DNA of 64,000 nt from Strigamia acuminata. Taxonomy: Eukaryota; Arthropoda; Chilopoda; Geophilomorpha; Linotaeniidae. Positions 35,624 through 49,358 of this stretch are shown piece by piece. The stretch covers positions 1,167,501 to 1,231,500 of the forward strand of contig OX442324.1 in assembly GCA_949358305.1 (NCBI GenBank), written 5' to 3'. The notes beneath the pieces were generated by a model. That model saw nothing but the letters and a program-made list of their open reading frames with translations. It was not told the origin of the DNA and ran no database searches. The translations under genes were made by a program, and so were the position numbers. How positions within the stretch are numbered: position 1 is the first letter of the stretch; each line of letters begins with the position of its first letter.

Positions 35624-37544
35624 AGTTCCGACTGCCGGAGGAGAAACTGCGAGCTAATCCACCTAGAACTGTGCCGCAAGCGACAGCAGAAGTGCAGAAT
35701 CCTGCTCGCACCATACCTCCACTAGTTTGGATGAAGACGGAGAAGTTTAGACCAACCGGGCAAAAGGACGTCGAATACACGATTGAAGGGTACGAAAACC
35801 TAAGTTACGCTCAATACCGGAGGTAAAACGTTATTGTGCAGATCATAACCTTCGTATTCCTGAGCATCTTTTCGAAGATAAGAGAAGGAAGAAGACATCT
35901 GAATCCAATACGACAACAGATGATTTGGATTTCGATTTCAATTTGGAAGCAAATCATCTTGAGGTGCATATTCCAGTCTGCTATGAAGAAATAGCAAATC
36001 TGCCAGAAATAAGCGAGTGGAATCAAGCGATGACTGATGAAATCGACACCATGCATGAGCGTGAAGTATGGGAGCTGGTTCCACCGCCACCCTACACCAA
36101 AGTCATAGGATGCAGATGGATCTACACCGTTAAGCAGAACGACCAAGGGGAAATTGCCAGATACAAAGCCAGACTTGTTGCGCAGGGCTTTTCGCAAGTC
36201 TACGGCGAGTCATATGAAGAGACATTTTCTCCCGTGGTGGATTTTTCAATCGTCAGATTTATGTTCACATTATTGGTTTGCATACTTAAATGGTCATATA
36301 TCCAGGCAGATGTTAAGTGTGCGTATCTCTACGCGAAGTTACACAAGACCATATACATGCGCCAACCGAAGGGATTTATTCATCCGGATAAACCGAATTA
36401 CGTTTGCCGACTCCTTAGAGCAATCTATGGACTGCATCAATCCGGCAGAGAATGGGGCATGGAATTAGAAGAAACTTTACTCAAACTTGGATTGCAACAT
36501 GTGAATTGGTGTAATTGTGTTTACAAATACAAGGATGTTGCGTACTTGATCGTTTACGTCGACGATATCGTCGTTTTTGGAAAGAAGTATGAAGATGCAA
36601 TGAATGTACTCGACATGATTAAGACTCAATTCGATTTGGTCATTTTGGGACAGACTAAGAAACTGTTAGGAGTTGAATTCTATTCGCACAGACAACAAAT
36701 GGTGTTGCATCAGAAAGCCTATATCAACAAAGTCTTACTGAGATTTAAAGACCATTTGGACACAGTGAAGATTAGGTCGCAACCCATGACCAAATCAACC
36801 GTTTTCACCAAGCAAGACTGTCCAAATACGATCGAGGATTTCAAACTTATGGAAGGGATTCCTTACAGAAGCTTGCTTGGATCGCTAGCATTCATCGGAT
36901 CGAGAACCAGGCCCGACATGACTTATGCGATCAATATTTTAAGTCAATTCCAGTCGAATCCAGGATGGAGCCACTGGATTGTCTTACTGGACTTACTGAG
37001 TTATCTCAGGACAACGAAAAATTTTGGATTGATGTTATTCCCAAATAATCGAATCGAAGTTGTTGGCTATAGCGACTCCGATTACGCCAACAATAGAGAT
37101 GATCGAATCTTCGTTGGAGGAACTCTAATAACGCTAGGAAATACACCTGTGTATTGGAGAACCTTCAAGCAACGTAACGTGATGCTATCAACTATGGAGG
37201 CCGAATATGTAGCCCTTACGGACACAGTAAAGGACTACATGTGGATTGTTAGGGTTCTACACGAAATTGTTCCAAACTTGGCCGACAAGTTCTATCATCG
37301 AGTGTTGTGTGACAACATTTCAACAGTGGATTTTATGAAATCCAATATCGAGAACCGAAAAACGAAACACATAGACATTCGGTACCACTTCATAAAAGAG
37401 CTTGTAAGGAAAGACAACCTTCAAATAGTGCATGTTGGAACAAAAAGTAATTATGCGGACATTTTTACAAAATCTGTTGATAAGTGTGATCTTGTTCAAT
37501 TCTGTAATCGCTTCCTAGTTGATTTAAATGTGCTAAATGCTTAA
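35624..37544 (+). pseudogene. pol: Copia-1 reverse transcriptase-RNase H region
   Basis: After a frame break of about 300 bp with a stop near 35824, a long open stretch encodes copia reverse transcriptase (KVIGCRWIYTVK, VYVDDIVVFGKK) and RNase H ending in IENRKTKHIDIRYHF and ADIFTKSVDK. The stretch from about 35925 has no ATG start of its own; it is a piece of the former polyprotein. Confidence 0.88.
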
Positions 37545-37562
37545 TAATGCGAGAGGGCCGAT

Positions 37563-37817
37563 TGTTGAGATATAACATATATTTGCTTTTGACATATGTG
37601 TATATTTATATCGCATTATTCAAGCGGTATCATATTCTTTGTACGATGTTTGTATTTACTTTCGGCCATGTGAATGGCCACAGTTGTTGTCATGTATAAC
37701 TTGTATGAATTGCCTACAGGTAGCACCAGGTAGTTGAAGTCACATGACTTAGAAATAAAAACTTCACTTCATGTTTTGCTTTGAACCTGTAAAGACTGTG
37801 TTCTTTATTTCTACACA
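37563..37817 (+). repeat. Copia-1 3' LTR
   Basis: A purine-rich GAGAGGGCCGA (37550-37560) precedes TGTTGAGATATAACA, a standard copia LTR start. The LTR-like segment ends near TTTCTACACA. No 5' LTR partner is in the window, so the borders are estimates. Confidence 0.65.
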
Positions 37818-37859
37818 AATGCTTTCCACTCCACTGATAAACTACACATTCTGCACTAT

Positions 37860-38145
37860 TTAATAGTACAAATCAACACCTACAGCCGCTGGCATGTTCG
37901 AGTGTTGGTTTGTCCCCACATTAAACTGTTTACAGATCCTCTCGATGTAACTACGTTGGTGAATTTGGACCATCCCGTTATCACGTTTAAACTCCACCCC
38001 TAAGAGTAATGTTACCGGGCCCAAATTTACCATTTCAAAGACCTCGCTTATCCACTGGAGAATGTATTCCTCGACTTCAGCATCTTGTGTAAAAATAACG
38101 ATGTCATCTACGTAAACGATTAAGATTACATCCCCACCCAGTGCA
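37860..38145 (-). pseudogene. pol: Copia-3 reverse transcriptase, 3' fragment
   Basis: The minus strand encodes LIVYVDDIVIFTQ followed by LGPVTLLLGVEF and VQIHQRSYIERIC, the palm end of a copia reverse transcriptase. It stops at 37860-37862. Its 5' continuation lies beyond Copia-2 at 47291. RNase H and the 3' LTR are missing, apparently lost where Copia-1 now abuts. Confidence 0.88.
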
Positions 38146-38882
38146 TGATGTAATTTGGTTCAGCGTTGTGCATGACAAATGCTTTTTTTTTCGAGACGAA
38201 GTGTATTTGTTCCTAGTATGTCATTCCATTCGTATGGCGGCGCCACATGTACTTCACATTGGTATATAAGATTTGTCCTGTGTGTGGTTTCATGTGCCGT
38301 CGTTTTACCATGAGGAATGATCATGTGTTTTTCTTTTTCTTTATTGGTTTGTATTAATAGCATAAAATGCAAAGTTATGTAAATTACATACATACATACA
38401 GGAAATAAATCTCTGTCATTTTTGTTTGAAAGTTAAACTGTGAAGATGTTGTGTTTGTGCTCTCTCAAAACACCATTATTTTAGATACATACAACTGAGG
38501 ACATACAGACATTTGTGCCAGGACTAGATTCACAACTTCACTATGAATACTAATGAGTTTATTAGTATTCAATCTCTTTTCAACTAGGCCTATACAACAT
38601 TACATTAGGACTTTTTCAACGGTGCAACAATTGACTACATGCGACTTCTTGTTTAGCGATATACATCAGTGTTTTACACGACTACATTATCCAACGGATT
38701 GTACCGCAACAGTGAGTCAATATATATGAACAGTTTATTTATTTTTGACTTTCTTTTCAAATTGAATTCACGTCCATTGACCGAATTGACGTGCGACAAC
38801 TATCGTGTGTATCGTCGAGTTGTGTTACGGGAAATAACACCTACATGGCCATTGTTTAAGGATTCCATATTGTCGTATAACA
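38146..38882 (+). repeat. Copia-2 5' LTR
   Basis: It is 737 bp. A primer site TGGTAGCAGCGGGATGG follows at 38884, the type complementary to an internal part of initiator tRNA-Met used by many animal copia elements. The 84-residue open frame inside it recurs in the 3' LTR and is not a gene. Confidence 0.9.
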
Positions 38883-38945
38883 TTGGTAGCAGCGGGATGG
38901 TTTTAGGCCCATTTATTCATTGAATGACAACGTGGAATTACAACA

Positions 38946-41900
38946 ATGGCCGCCAAGCAACAAGGAGCAGCTGCATCATCCGCATGGGGAATTGAGCCAC
39001 TGGACAAACACAACTATGAGAAGTGGAAATTGGATGTCCAGTTTTTGTTGCAAGAATTAAACTTGTGGAAGTTCCATGATGGTACTGAACCTGTGCCAGA
39101 CGAGGCAGCCAAGGATGAAGTGAAAGCAAAGTTCAACAAACGAAAGGCAAAACCACGGGGCTTATTATGCAATAGTGTAGCAACACGTTTAAAACCGCCA
39201 TTAGCGAAGTTGGACACATGCAAAGAAGTTTGGGACCATTTGAAGAAACTTTTTGAGCCAACATCTTTAGCACGCAATGCGAGATTGCTTGAGAATTTTT
39301 ATTCCATTAAAAGAGAAGAAAATGAAGATATGGATACATTTATTAAGGGAGTACAAATGGCTGCAGATGAATTAACCAACATTAAAGCAGGACCAACAGA
39401 TAAGGTTCAAGCTTATACATTGATTAACCGTGTTGGAAAGGATTTTGTTGTGTTAATTCAATCCATATACCAATGGGCGGAATCAGACTTCACGTTTACA
39501 AAGGTGTCAGATGCATTGTTGGCAGAAAACGCCAGGCGACGGTTTATTTCTAATAAAGTTGTAAGTGACAGTGATTCAAGCGCTTTAAGTGGTGTGCGGG
39601 ACAATTCACAACGCAACAGCGGGAAATCCAGTCAACGTGGAAAAGGACAAGTTTCAACAAATGGTAAGAACAATTCACTTATTTGTTATAATTGCCAAGA
39701 GAAGGGGCATTATGCTCGCAACTGTCCAAATCCTCGCGTGAAGCGAGTAGATTCCAAGAATGCTGAACGAGGTGGATTTAAAGGTGGAAAAGCAGCAAGT
39801 CGTCGTGGGGCATTTTATGTAAATGTCTGGAATAATTCCCATGTTACTTTTAATTCTGTTCTTTGTGATAGTGATGCCTGGTTTGTCGATTCTGGCGCAT
39901 CAGACCATATCTGCGGGAATCGGGCTTATTTTTCAAAGTTTGAAAATTTACAACCAACTAAATTGGAGTTGGGCGAAGGGACCGCAACAATTACAGGTCG
40001 GGGTGAAGTGTTGTTATGCACTAATGCACATGGAGTCGACTGCCAGGTACAACTAAAAGAAGTTTATTATGTTAAAGGCTTTAAAAGAAATTTAATTTCA
40101 AGTGCAAAGATAGACCGAGCTGGCTATCATAGTCACACTTTTGGTGGGGAACTGAAAGTTTATTCTGAAAATGATGATGAATGTTTATTTTATGCACGTT
40201 TGCAATCAGATGGATTGTATAAAGTGTTGGGAAATGTGATACAAAATAAGGATGTAATTACAAATGAGTTAATTAATGTGAATGTGTCTACTAATCAAAT
40301 TAATTCAAATTGTACTAACAATAATGATGTTAAGAATGTGGATGCATTAAAGGAAAAGATTTCCAATTACACAGTAGGTGCATTCAAAGTCAAATGAATT
40401 ATTTGACTGAAATGACTGATTTGACTGATTTGACTGATTTGACTTAACAGTCACAGGAAATGATGCAATTTACATCATCAGATGATAATCGAAATTTGAA
40501 AATTCATAATCTGCTTATTTTCATGATTTTTTACAAGCTTTTCAAGACTTTTCACTCAGTTTTCGATGATTTTTGACGATTTTTGACGATTTTTACACAG
40601 TTTTTGACGATTTTTACCGAGGCTTTCACAATTTTTACCCAGTTTGTCACGATTTTTACCCTTTTCACCCAGTTTTTCATGATTTTTCACAATTTTTACT
40701 TTGTTTTTCACATTACATAATTTTTACCCAGTTTTTCATGATTTTACACGATTTTTACCGGTTTTTCATTATTTTACACGATTTTTACCCAATTTTTCAC
40801 GATTTTACATGATTTTTATCGTTTTTCACGATTTTACACGATATTTACCGAGTTTTTCACAATTTTTATCTTGTTTTTCACGATTTTTTACAATTTTCAC
40901 CCAGTTTTTCATGATTTTTCACAATTTTTACCCTGTTTTTCACTGCCCAGTGGAAATGCTCAAAACATAAATTACATGCAAACGAGATTCAATATTTGCA
41001 AGGTTAGTAGCGCTCTTATAATTAGGTTAGTAAAATGCTAACACAACACTAAGCTAGTTTACAATAATATTCAATGAATAAATTCAAAAAAAATTTCAAA
41101 AAAAAATTCAAAAATTCAAATAAATCAAGAAAATCTTCAAAAATGATGTTTTCAAGAAGTTGAAAGGTTTGTGAAGTCATATGGTGCACTTCACGTGCTT
41201 TTCCTTGAAAATCTGGTCCAAAATATCCATAATTCTACTGGTTGAAATATCCGAAACAATCCACACACTTCACGTGTATTTTTCTGGTCAAAATGTCCGA
41301 AATTTGCAATTTTCGCTGGTCTATGGTGTCCAAATCGATTCCCACACTTCACGTGTGTTTTCCTCTCGAAATTTGGGTCCAAAAAACGTCCAAAAACATG
41401 CAAAACGTTCAAAAATGCCTCGCACGAGTCCAAATGGTACAAATCGTCGTCTGGGCGCATTCTGTGCTGCACGGCACGTCCTTCGCGAACGTTTCGGCGA
41501 CGTTCCTCGTTGTTCGCGAACGTCCGTGCGACGTTCCTCGTTGTCCGCGAACGTCCGTGCGACGTTCCTCGTCGATTAGCGGTCAACGCCGCGAACGTGT
41601 CGGAAATGTGCGGCCCTGGCAATCGTACGATCGGCGTGCGCTCGAAAACATAAATTTGTGTTTAAAAATGTCAGCAATTACTAACCTTGCTTTTGCCTAA
41701 GTATGGCTGTTCAGCTAGGTAATGAGCACTGCTCATTTCTTGAGTCCTTGACCAGTTTCTTGCTGGATTCCTCTTTTCATGATAGACTGACTGGGGGCAT
41801 CCATCTTGAATGGCTTATTCCAGTGGCCAAATAATTCATGTGCTCAGCCATGATTGGAGGAATTTTTCCATCAGCCACTTATTGATAAGTCATGATTGGA

Positions 41901-44900
41901 GTGACTTATCAATAGGCCACTTATTGCAATTGAATTATCTTTTCAGTGATGTAAATTACATCATTTCCTGTGACTGGTAAGATATTTCAGTCACATCAGC
42001 CAAATAATTGTTCACTTTGTATGGAATTTAGCCAAATGACTTATATGAATTATTGATAATTCAGATTATGATAAGTCAAATTTGGATTTTAACTTTGAAT
42101 GCACCTAGTGTCTTTAAAGATATGGCATAAGCGGTTTGCACACATGCACACACAGGGTTTACAAACATTATTAAATGATAACAGAGTAACGGGGTTAGAT
42201 TATACCGGAACTTTAAAAGATTTTAAATGTGATGAATGCCGATTGGCTAAATCCACTCGATCTAATTATAAGTTGAGAAATGAACGTTTAAATAAGGAAC
42301 CTCTTGCTTTAATTCATATGGACGTGTGGGGGTCTCCGGCTGAATCTTTAGGGGGTGCACATTATTTGTTGTGCATCATAGATGATGCCACACGTTTTTC
42401 CTGGGTCTATCCAATGAAGACTAAGGATGAGGTATTTGGTATTTTTCAACGCTTCTTGTATAGAATGGAGCGCATGTATAATTACAAAATTAAGTCAGTT
42501 CGGACAGATCGGGGTGGGGAGTTTTGTTCAAATGAATTTAACGAATTCCTCGAGTTGAAAGGGATCCAAGCGCAGCGTACAAATCCATATAGCCCCCAAA
42601 TGGATGGCGTGGCCGAACGCTTAAACAGATCCATTTTTAACAATGTCCGAGCAATCTTAGAAGATACAAAATTACCGTGGAAATTATGGGCAGAAATTGC
42701 GGTATCGTACATTTATTTGAAAAACCGATATCCACATTTATTCGCAGGAGGGATAATTCCATACGTAGAGTTGCGAAAACGGAATGTGGCAGTGAAACAC
42801 CTTAGATCAATAGGTGCATTGTGTTTTGTGCACATTCCTGCCCCAAAACGGGATGGGAAACTTGATGTCAGAGCCTGGAAAGGCATTTTAGTGGGTTACG
42901 CATTCACAACACGCGGGTACAGAGTGTGGAACCCAGCCACTAATGAAGTGGTTGAAACGAAACATCTTGTAATAGATGAGAATCGTGATTGGAAAACGTT
43001 TAAGAATCCGGATGAAATTAATATACAGGCTATTGCAAATACAAACGGTTACGATTCAGATGAGAGCGATATATACCAAGGGGACTTTGAGGAAGATTTT
43101 ACACCACCAGGGTCGCCACCACCCAGCCCACCTCCAGTCCCCAAACAAAAGGCAATTGTTAAAGCAGAGCCGGTATTACCCGTGCAGGTCCCAATTCCCA
43201 AATTACAACCGGTTCAAGGCACTGCAGATGAGAAAACGCGCCGAGCAGCCGTACGTGTGTCAATGAGAAATGAATGGGATCGCGAAATAGTAACGAGACA
43301 AGGGGGTGTAACCGGTGGACGAAAAGACGTGCTATTTTATGATCCAAATGGTCAAGGCCCTTTTAGAAATAAAGGGACAATCGAGGCACATTGCAAAAAG
43401 TTCAGATTATTTTACAAAGATGAAGATTTTGACTTTACACCAAATGTCAAACCAATTGGTACTCTTATAGAGTCAGATGATGAACAGGATGCGCAAGGTG
43501 CATCTGCGAATGTAGTCACGAAGCGGGTTACTGTTTATTGTGCCATTAAGGAACCCCATTCATATGAAGAGGCCATCGCATCGCCTCAGTCCAAAGACTG
43601 GTCTGCGGCGATGGACGAGGAAATTGATACATTAATTGAACGAGAAGTTTATGAAGAAGTTTCAAGACCTGTTGATACAAAAATTCTGGGACACAAATTG
43701 GTTTACAAATTGAAAGAAGATGAAGACGGGAAAATAGCGAGGTACAAAGCGCGCATTGTCACGCAGGGATTTAAACAAAGAGAGGGAATAGATTACAAAG
43801 AAGTATTTTCCCCAGTTGTCAACTTTACCCTAATCAGGCTGTTTTTCTGTTTATTGGTCGTTTTGTGGGGGTGGTGCGACGCACACCTTGATGTAAAGTG
43901 TGCCTACCTCTACGGGAAGTTAGATGTCCCAATTCATATGGAAATACCCAGGGGGTATGCAACGTCCAAGGGAGATAATGTCTGGCTATTGTACAAAGCC
44001 CTTTACGGGTTACACCAATCCGGAAGGATGTGGTACAACGAACTAAATCAAACACTTCTGGATTTGGGATTTAATCGAATTGAAGGGTGTAATTGTGTAT
44101 ATACATTACGAGGTGATGCAATTCTTTTGATTTACGTGGACGACATTGTTTTGTTTGCGAGGACCAAAGAAATAAAGCAAGAGGTGATTAATTTGATACG
44201 GTCAAAGTTTAACATAGTGGATTTGGGACAAATTTCTAAACTTTTGGGCGTAAAATTTAACCGTGAAGGGAATTCAATTCGTTTACATCAAAAGGATTAC
44301 ATCCGAAAATTGGGTGAAAAATATGGATTGACAGTTAATAATGCAACAAGAGTTCCAGTATCAGTTGGTACAACATTTTATGATTCAAATACATGGGTGC
44401 AAGATCAGTCTTTCCCTTACAGATCGTTAATTGGAAGTTTGATGTTCCTGGCGTCACAAACACGCCCGGACATCCTTTATGCAACCACATATATGTCGCA
44501 ATACAATAACAATTATGGTCAAAAACATATTAAGGCTGTGTTGCAAATAGCGCAATATGTGCTCAATACACAAGATTATTGTATCGACTTAAGTCGTTGT
44601 GAGGATGACAAGTTATGTATATATACGGACGCTTCCTGGGCTTCGGACTTAAGCCACTGCAAAAGTTTTGGTGGATTTGCCCTATACATGGGTCAAACAT
44701 TAATTAGCTGGGGTTGTCGAAAACAGAGTTCGGTGGCTTGCAGCTCGATGGAAGCCGAATATATGGCTATGGTACACGCAGCCCAGGAAGGGTACTGGAT
44801 CTCAAACATATTTGAAAATTGTAACTTATTGAGATATGTGAATTTACCGATTATATTGTCTGATTCATTGTCGTCCATTAATTTTGTTGAGAACGATTTG

Positions 44901-45083
44901 GAAAACTCAAAGACAAAGCATGTTAGAATCCGATATTGTTTTTTAAGGGATTGGTTCGAGAAGGGCTATTTCTCTGTTGAGAAAATACCATCGGAACAGA
45001 ATATAGCTGATGTGTTTACAAAGTGGTTGACGGGGAGTCGATTAAACATGCTTTGTCACAAACTTTTTGATACTTTAGATTGA
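38946..45083 (+). CDS. gag-pol: Copia-2 Gag-Pol polyprotein, split by a MITE
   Basis: Gag starts at ATG 38946 (the following DKHNYEKWKLDVQ is the usual copia Gag opening). A CCHC knuckle (CYNCQEKGHYARNC) lies near residue 250 and protease DSGA near 314. After the MITE (40376-42106) the same frame resumes with the pre-integrase IWHKRFAHMH, integrase motifs LIHMDVWG, VRTDRGGEFCS and GVAERLNRS, a Pro-rich linker, reverse transcriptase with YVDD, and RNase H (IYTDASWASD...FTKWLTGS). MITE plus its duplication totals a multiple of three, so the frames agree, but the inserted sequence brings stops at once. No other damage is visible. Confidence 0.92.
40376..42106. mobile_element. 1.7-kb non-autonomous DNA transposon in Copia-2
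   Basis: The ends AGGTGCATTCAAAGT and ACTTTGAATGCACCT are perfect inverted repeats. A 3-bp AGT duplication (or TA, one base in) flanks it. A subterminal palindromic word CAGTCACAGGAAATGATG occurs inverted at both ends. The inside is simple sequence: CACGATTTTTACC-type repeats (40540-40950), CACACTTCACGTG repeats (41270-41360) and GAACGTCCGTGCGACG repeats (41515-41575). No transposase. Confidence 0.85.
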
Positions 45084-45117
45084 ATAGTTATGCCCTGCAC
45101 AACGTTGAGGGGGTGAT

Positions 45118-47290
45118 TGATGTAATTTGGTTCAGCGTTGTGCATGACAAATGCTTTTTTTTCGAGACGAAGTGTATTTGTTCCTAGTATGTCATTCCAT
45201 TCGTATGGCGGCGCCACATGTACTTCACATTGGTATATAAGATTTGTCCTGTGTGTGGTTTCATGTGCCGTCGTTTTACCATGAGGAATGATCATGTGTT
45301 TTTCTTTTTCTTTATTGGTTTGTATTAATAGCATAAAATGCAAAGTTATGTAAATTACATACATACATACAGGAAATAAATCTCTGTCATTTTTGTTTGA
45401 AAGTTTGTGACAAATTAGCCATAGATGGCGCCACTAGTACTAGCGGCAAATTCAACCTCAAACTTACTATTCGCCGCAGAAATAGTTCACAGACATATTA
45501 TTATGTTTGTTACGAATAAATGTAATCTAAATCGATAATATAAAGTTATATTATCAATATTCAATAAGATAAAGCAGGTATTCTTGCTTTATCACGGGTA
45601 CGCGACATGAAACCCATTTTCAGAATGTATTTCCGTTCTGTGTATCCATTTCCTGTCCCCGGTATCCAGTTCCGGTTTATGCTAAAAGATTAGCATAATC
45701 CCAATTTGCATCTCCGTATCCACTTCTTGCCGAGGGGAAAGCCTCCCGCATAAGTATCCTCGTGGTCGGACAATAGAATCACGTGTGATACCAAAGTATT
45801 TAGTAACCGTCAGTAGCACTGTTACTGCAAGAGATTGACTCCATCACCTGATGGTGCCAAAGCAGTCTGCATGCAAAACATGCAGTTACCGCCAGTAGCA
45901 CTATGTGTTTGGGAATGTTATATCTCTTCGGTGATGGTGCCAAAGCAGTCTACTTACGAGTAGTATCTCGGGTGATTAATTCTGTTGTGCAGAACTGCGG
46001 GCTATATCCCCCTGAATACCAGTGCCGTCTCTCACCGCACTGTTATTTAGGGCACGCGCGATACTGTTCTGCTCAGCAAGGCGAACTTTGACGGCAATTG
46101 TGTGTTGCGATGTTTTAACCCTAATTTATTTTGTAGTTGATAATAAACCTTAATTGTTTAAACTTGGCAACAAGTTAACAACCGAAATAAGTCACGAGAC
46201 TTATTTCACTGTATGACGAATCAAATTCGTAACAATAAATTGAATACAATTTATTGAGTTAATTTATTAAACTCACAACGTCGCGAATTAAAATATAATT
46301 CGCAAGCGGAATCTTGAAGAATAAATGACTTCATTTATTCATTACCAAATTCCAACTTTAGTTGTGGCGGTGCACATGAGTCAACCGCACCTCTCGGATC
46401 GAACCAAACAGCATTACACGGACCATTACACCAGATACGAACCAGGAACGCGAAGGGACGCGAAGGAACCAGTTCCACGATTACGAAGCGCCGACGGAAG
46501 CCGCGAGGACACAGCCAGCCCGGCTACGCGTAGATGACATCTTTTAACTCGGTCGAGCGGGCGTTTTGCCGTTCCCGAACCCCGGATCACCAATAACCGT
46601 AATGTTATTATTTTAGGGCCATTCGGCCATTTTATTGTATAGTTAAATGTGCTTTTAACTTGCTAAATGTCGGCATTAGTTTATGTATAACTTTTAGATT
46701 TGATTCTATTGTTTGACAACAATAAATGTAGTGTTTTGAGAAACTTGTTGTCTTTATTTTATCTCGTATTATTCACTATTTCACGCGACTTATACCCGGT
46801 ACTATCATGCGATAGGAGTTGTGGTCGTCACCGTCACAAGTTAAACTGTGAAGATGTTGTGTTTGTGCTCTCTCAAAACACCATTATTTTAGATACATAC
46901 AACTGAGGACATACAGACATTTGTGCCAGGACTAGATTCACAACTTCACTATGAATACTAATGAGTTTATTAGTATTCAATCTCTTTTCAACTAGGCCTA
47001 TACAACATTACATTAGGACTTTTTCAACGGTGCAACAATTGACTACATGCGACTTCTTGTTTAGCGATATACATCAGTGTTTTACACGACTACATTATCC
47101 AACGGATTGTACCGCAACAGTGAGTCAATATATATGAACAGTTTATTTATTTTTGACTTTCTTTTCAAATTGAATTCACGTCCATTGACCGAATTGACGT
47201 GCGACAACTATCGTGTGTATCGTCGAGTTGTGTTACGGGAAATAACACCTACATGGCCATTGTTTAAGGATTCCATATTGTCGTATAACA
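45118..47290 (+). repeat. Copia-2 3' LTR, interrupted
   Basis: The LTR is in two pieces, 45118-45405 and 46839-47290, together about 740 bp and matching the 5' LTR. A polypurine tract GAGGGGGTGA lies directly before it. Confidence 0.9.
45406..46838. mobile_element. Solo LTR inserted in the Copia-2 LTR
   Basis: The 1433 bp begins TGTGACAAATTAGCC and ends CACCGTCACA (TG...CA) with an AGTT duplication on both sides (45402-45405, 46839-46842). It contains AATAAA-type signals and no coding region, as expected for an LTR left by recombination. The parent element is not in the window. Confidence 0.75.
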
Positions 47291-48585
47291 GTGCATACAC
47301 ACAGTTTAAGCCGGGCACGCTCGAGAACCCTATTTTCAAAAGTTCCAAGTGTAGTCTTTGGAACCACATTCTTCCACTTTGGTGTAACGTATAGGGCTTT
47401 CTCGAGCCGCCAACATTTGCTTTCATTTAAGGCTGTCCGATACCCTTTTGGTATCACCATGTATTGGGGCACGTCAAGGTCTCCGTAGAGATACGCGGCC
47501 TTGATGTCTATGTGGACGTCTCTCCAGCCCTGCAATACTACCAACATACAGAAGAAAATCGTCACAATGACAAAGTTTACGACCGGGGAGAAAACTTCTC
47601 CATAATCAAAACCAGGTTTTTGTCCAAAACCTTGTGTCACTAGCCTAGCCCTGTAACGTTGGATTTTCCCCATATGGTCTCGTTTTATTTTATATATCCA
47701 TTTATTTCTCAGAAGGGTCTTTCCCTCATCAATATCGACCTCGACATGGACCTTCCTTTCCGCAAAGACATCGATCTCCTCGTCCATTGTCTTTTCCCAA
47801 TTAACTTTGTCAACATTAGTAACAGCATCTTCATATGTGTTGGGCTCGGCCATACACATGTACGCGTGAGGCTGTTGAGGAGTTTTGTCAGGTCCACGCG
47901 GAAGAAACTCGAAATAATCGGGGTTATACACGTAACCCTCGTCGTCACACCAACGACAGACCTCCAATCGGGTCCGCAACCTAACTTTAGTTGGCGTCTC
48001 ATAATAGACGTCAATTCGACTCTTAGTCTTTCCCCGCTTTCGAGTAACCTCAACTCTTTTCCAGTCTTTCATATCCAAAGGCATAAGTTCCTCATCTTCA
48101 TCACCATCCGGATCTCTTTTGTTCCCACCCTCTGCCCCTAATGGCAGTGTCTCCTCCGAATCGACAAACGACTCATCCCGGCTACTATCGCCATGTTCAG
48201 ATAACGCATAATCTGGATCTGTGTCCCTTCCAGTGGGTGGAGGAGGTGGGGGAACCGTTGATGCATTGGGAATACTGTTTGATCTCAGCTTTGGTTTTGG
48301 AGTTGTAGGTAATGGAGGCTTAGCTCCAGGAATTGGTGGTATGGCAGACGCATCTGGAATGCTCTTCTGTTTTCCCAACGATTTCAATGTGGGTAATGGT
48401 GGGGACTTAGCTCCAGGAATGGGTAGAGGAGGAGGTTGGAGCACCGGTGGGAGTTGGGATGGGGCCTGCGCCTCACTATCTTCATCCTCTGACTCTTCCC
48501 ACACTGGTACATATCCAATGTATCCCGTGTCTTGACTTTTAGTCGTTCCAACTCTCATTTCTTTTTCATCCCCCTCATACCAGTA
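47291..48585 (-). pseudogene. pol: Copia-3 linker and reverse transcriptase, 5' part
   Basis: The minus strand has a Pro-rich linker (PPLPIPGAKSPPLP type), then NVDKVNWEKTMDEEIDVFAE and reverse transcriptase motifs LLRNKWIYKIKRDHMGK, VTQGFGQKPGFDYGEVFSPVVNF and AAYLYGDLDVPQYM. It ends at the Copia-2 insertion point and continues at 37860-38145. One end lies at MITE M1. Confidence 0.88.
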
Positions 48586-48587
48586 TA

Positions 48588-49344
48588 CAGGGTGAACCAA
48601 AAGTCTGGATCCCTACTAAACATTTCTGAAAGTGGTAACAATGCATCTAATTCAATGATGGCAAAGTATTAACGTTGGGTGGGGCAATCTTTTGGTGACC
48701 CGAAATTTGACCTTGGGATGTTCCTTCAAGGTCATTTGAAAATTATCTCGGAAACCGTTAGAGATAGACAAAAATTTCCAATTGTAAACTTGTAGACCAT
48801 CATTTGTTTAGTCTAAAAATGACTAATTCTCAAATTTTTTGTACTAAAAGATTTTAAGAAAATCGCAATTGAAAAAGTAGTTTTGAAAAGAAAAAGTCAT
48901 AAAAAAATTTAGTTTTCTACCCATATCTCTGCAACGGTGCCAGATATGCAAATTCCAACCAGGGAAATCGATTTTTTGGGTCATTTTACATCTAATCAGC
49001 ACATTTTTGGCACTTTTCCAAATTTTGGCCATGTTATTCTTGGACTTGTGTCTACTTTTTCAATTGCAATTTTCTTAAAATCTTTTAGTACAAAAGATTT
49101 GAGAATTAGTCATTTTTAGACTAAACAAATGATGGTCTACAAGTTTACAATTGGAAATTTCTGTCTATCTCTAACGGTTTCCGAGAAGATTTTCAAATGA
49201 CCTTGAAGGAACGTCCCAAGGTCAAATTTTGGATCACCAAAAGATTGCCCCACCCAACTTTAATACTTTGCCATCATTGAATTAGATGCATTGTTACCAC
49301 TTTCAGAAATATTTAGTTGGGATCCAGACTTTTGGTTCACTCTG
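48588..49344. mobile_element. Mariner-like foldback MITE M1
   Basis: The 757-bp element is almost entirely one inverted repeat. It begins CAGGGTGAACCAAAAGTCT and ends with the complement, flanked by TA on each side (48586-48587, 49345-49346). TA duplications and this terminus are of the Tc1/mariner kind. It has no transposase. Confidence 0.9.
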
Positions 49345-49358
49345 TATATCTTCACATA

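Larger units (their letters stand above)
38146..47290 (+). mobile_element. Copia-2, complete element interrupted twice
   Basis: Both LTRs begin TGATGTAATTTGG and end GTCGTATAACA; the target duplication is GTGCA (38141-38145 and 47291-47295). One gag-pol reading frame is split by a 1731-bp MITE, and the 3' LTR by a solo LTR. The LTR copies are almost identical, so the insertion into Copia-3 is recent. Confidence 0.92.

Noticed and set aside
38669-38923. 84-residue ORF, repeated at 47077
   Set aside because: It lies inside the Copia-2 LTR and recurs for that reason alone; no coding features.
40573-40970. His/Asp/Phe/Tyr-rich ORFs
   Set aside because: They are translations of the CACGATTTTTACC-type simple repeat inside a MITE.
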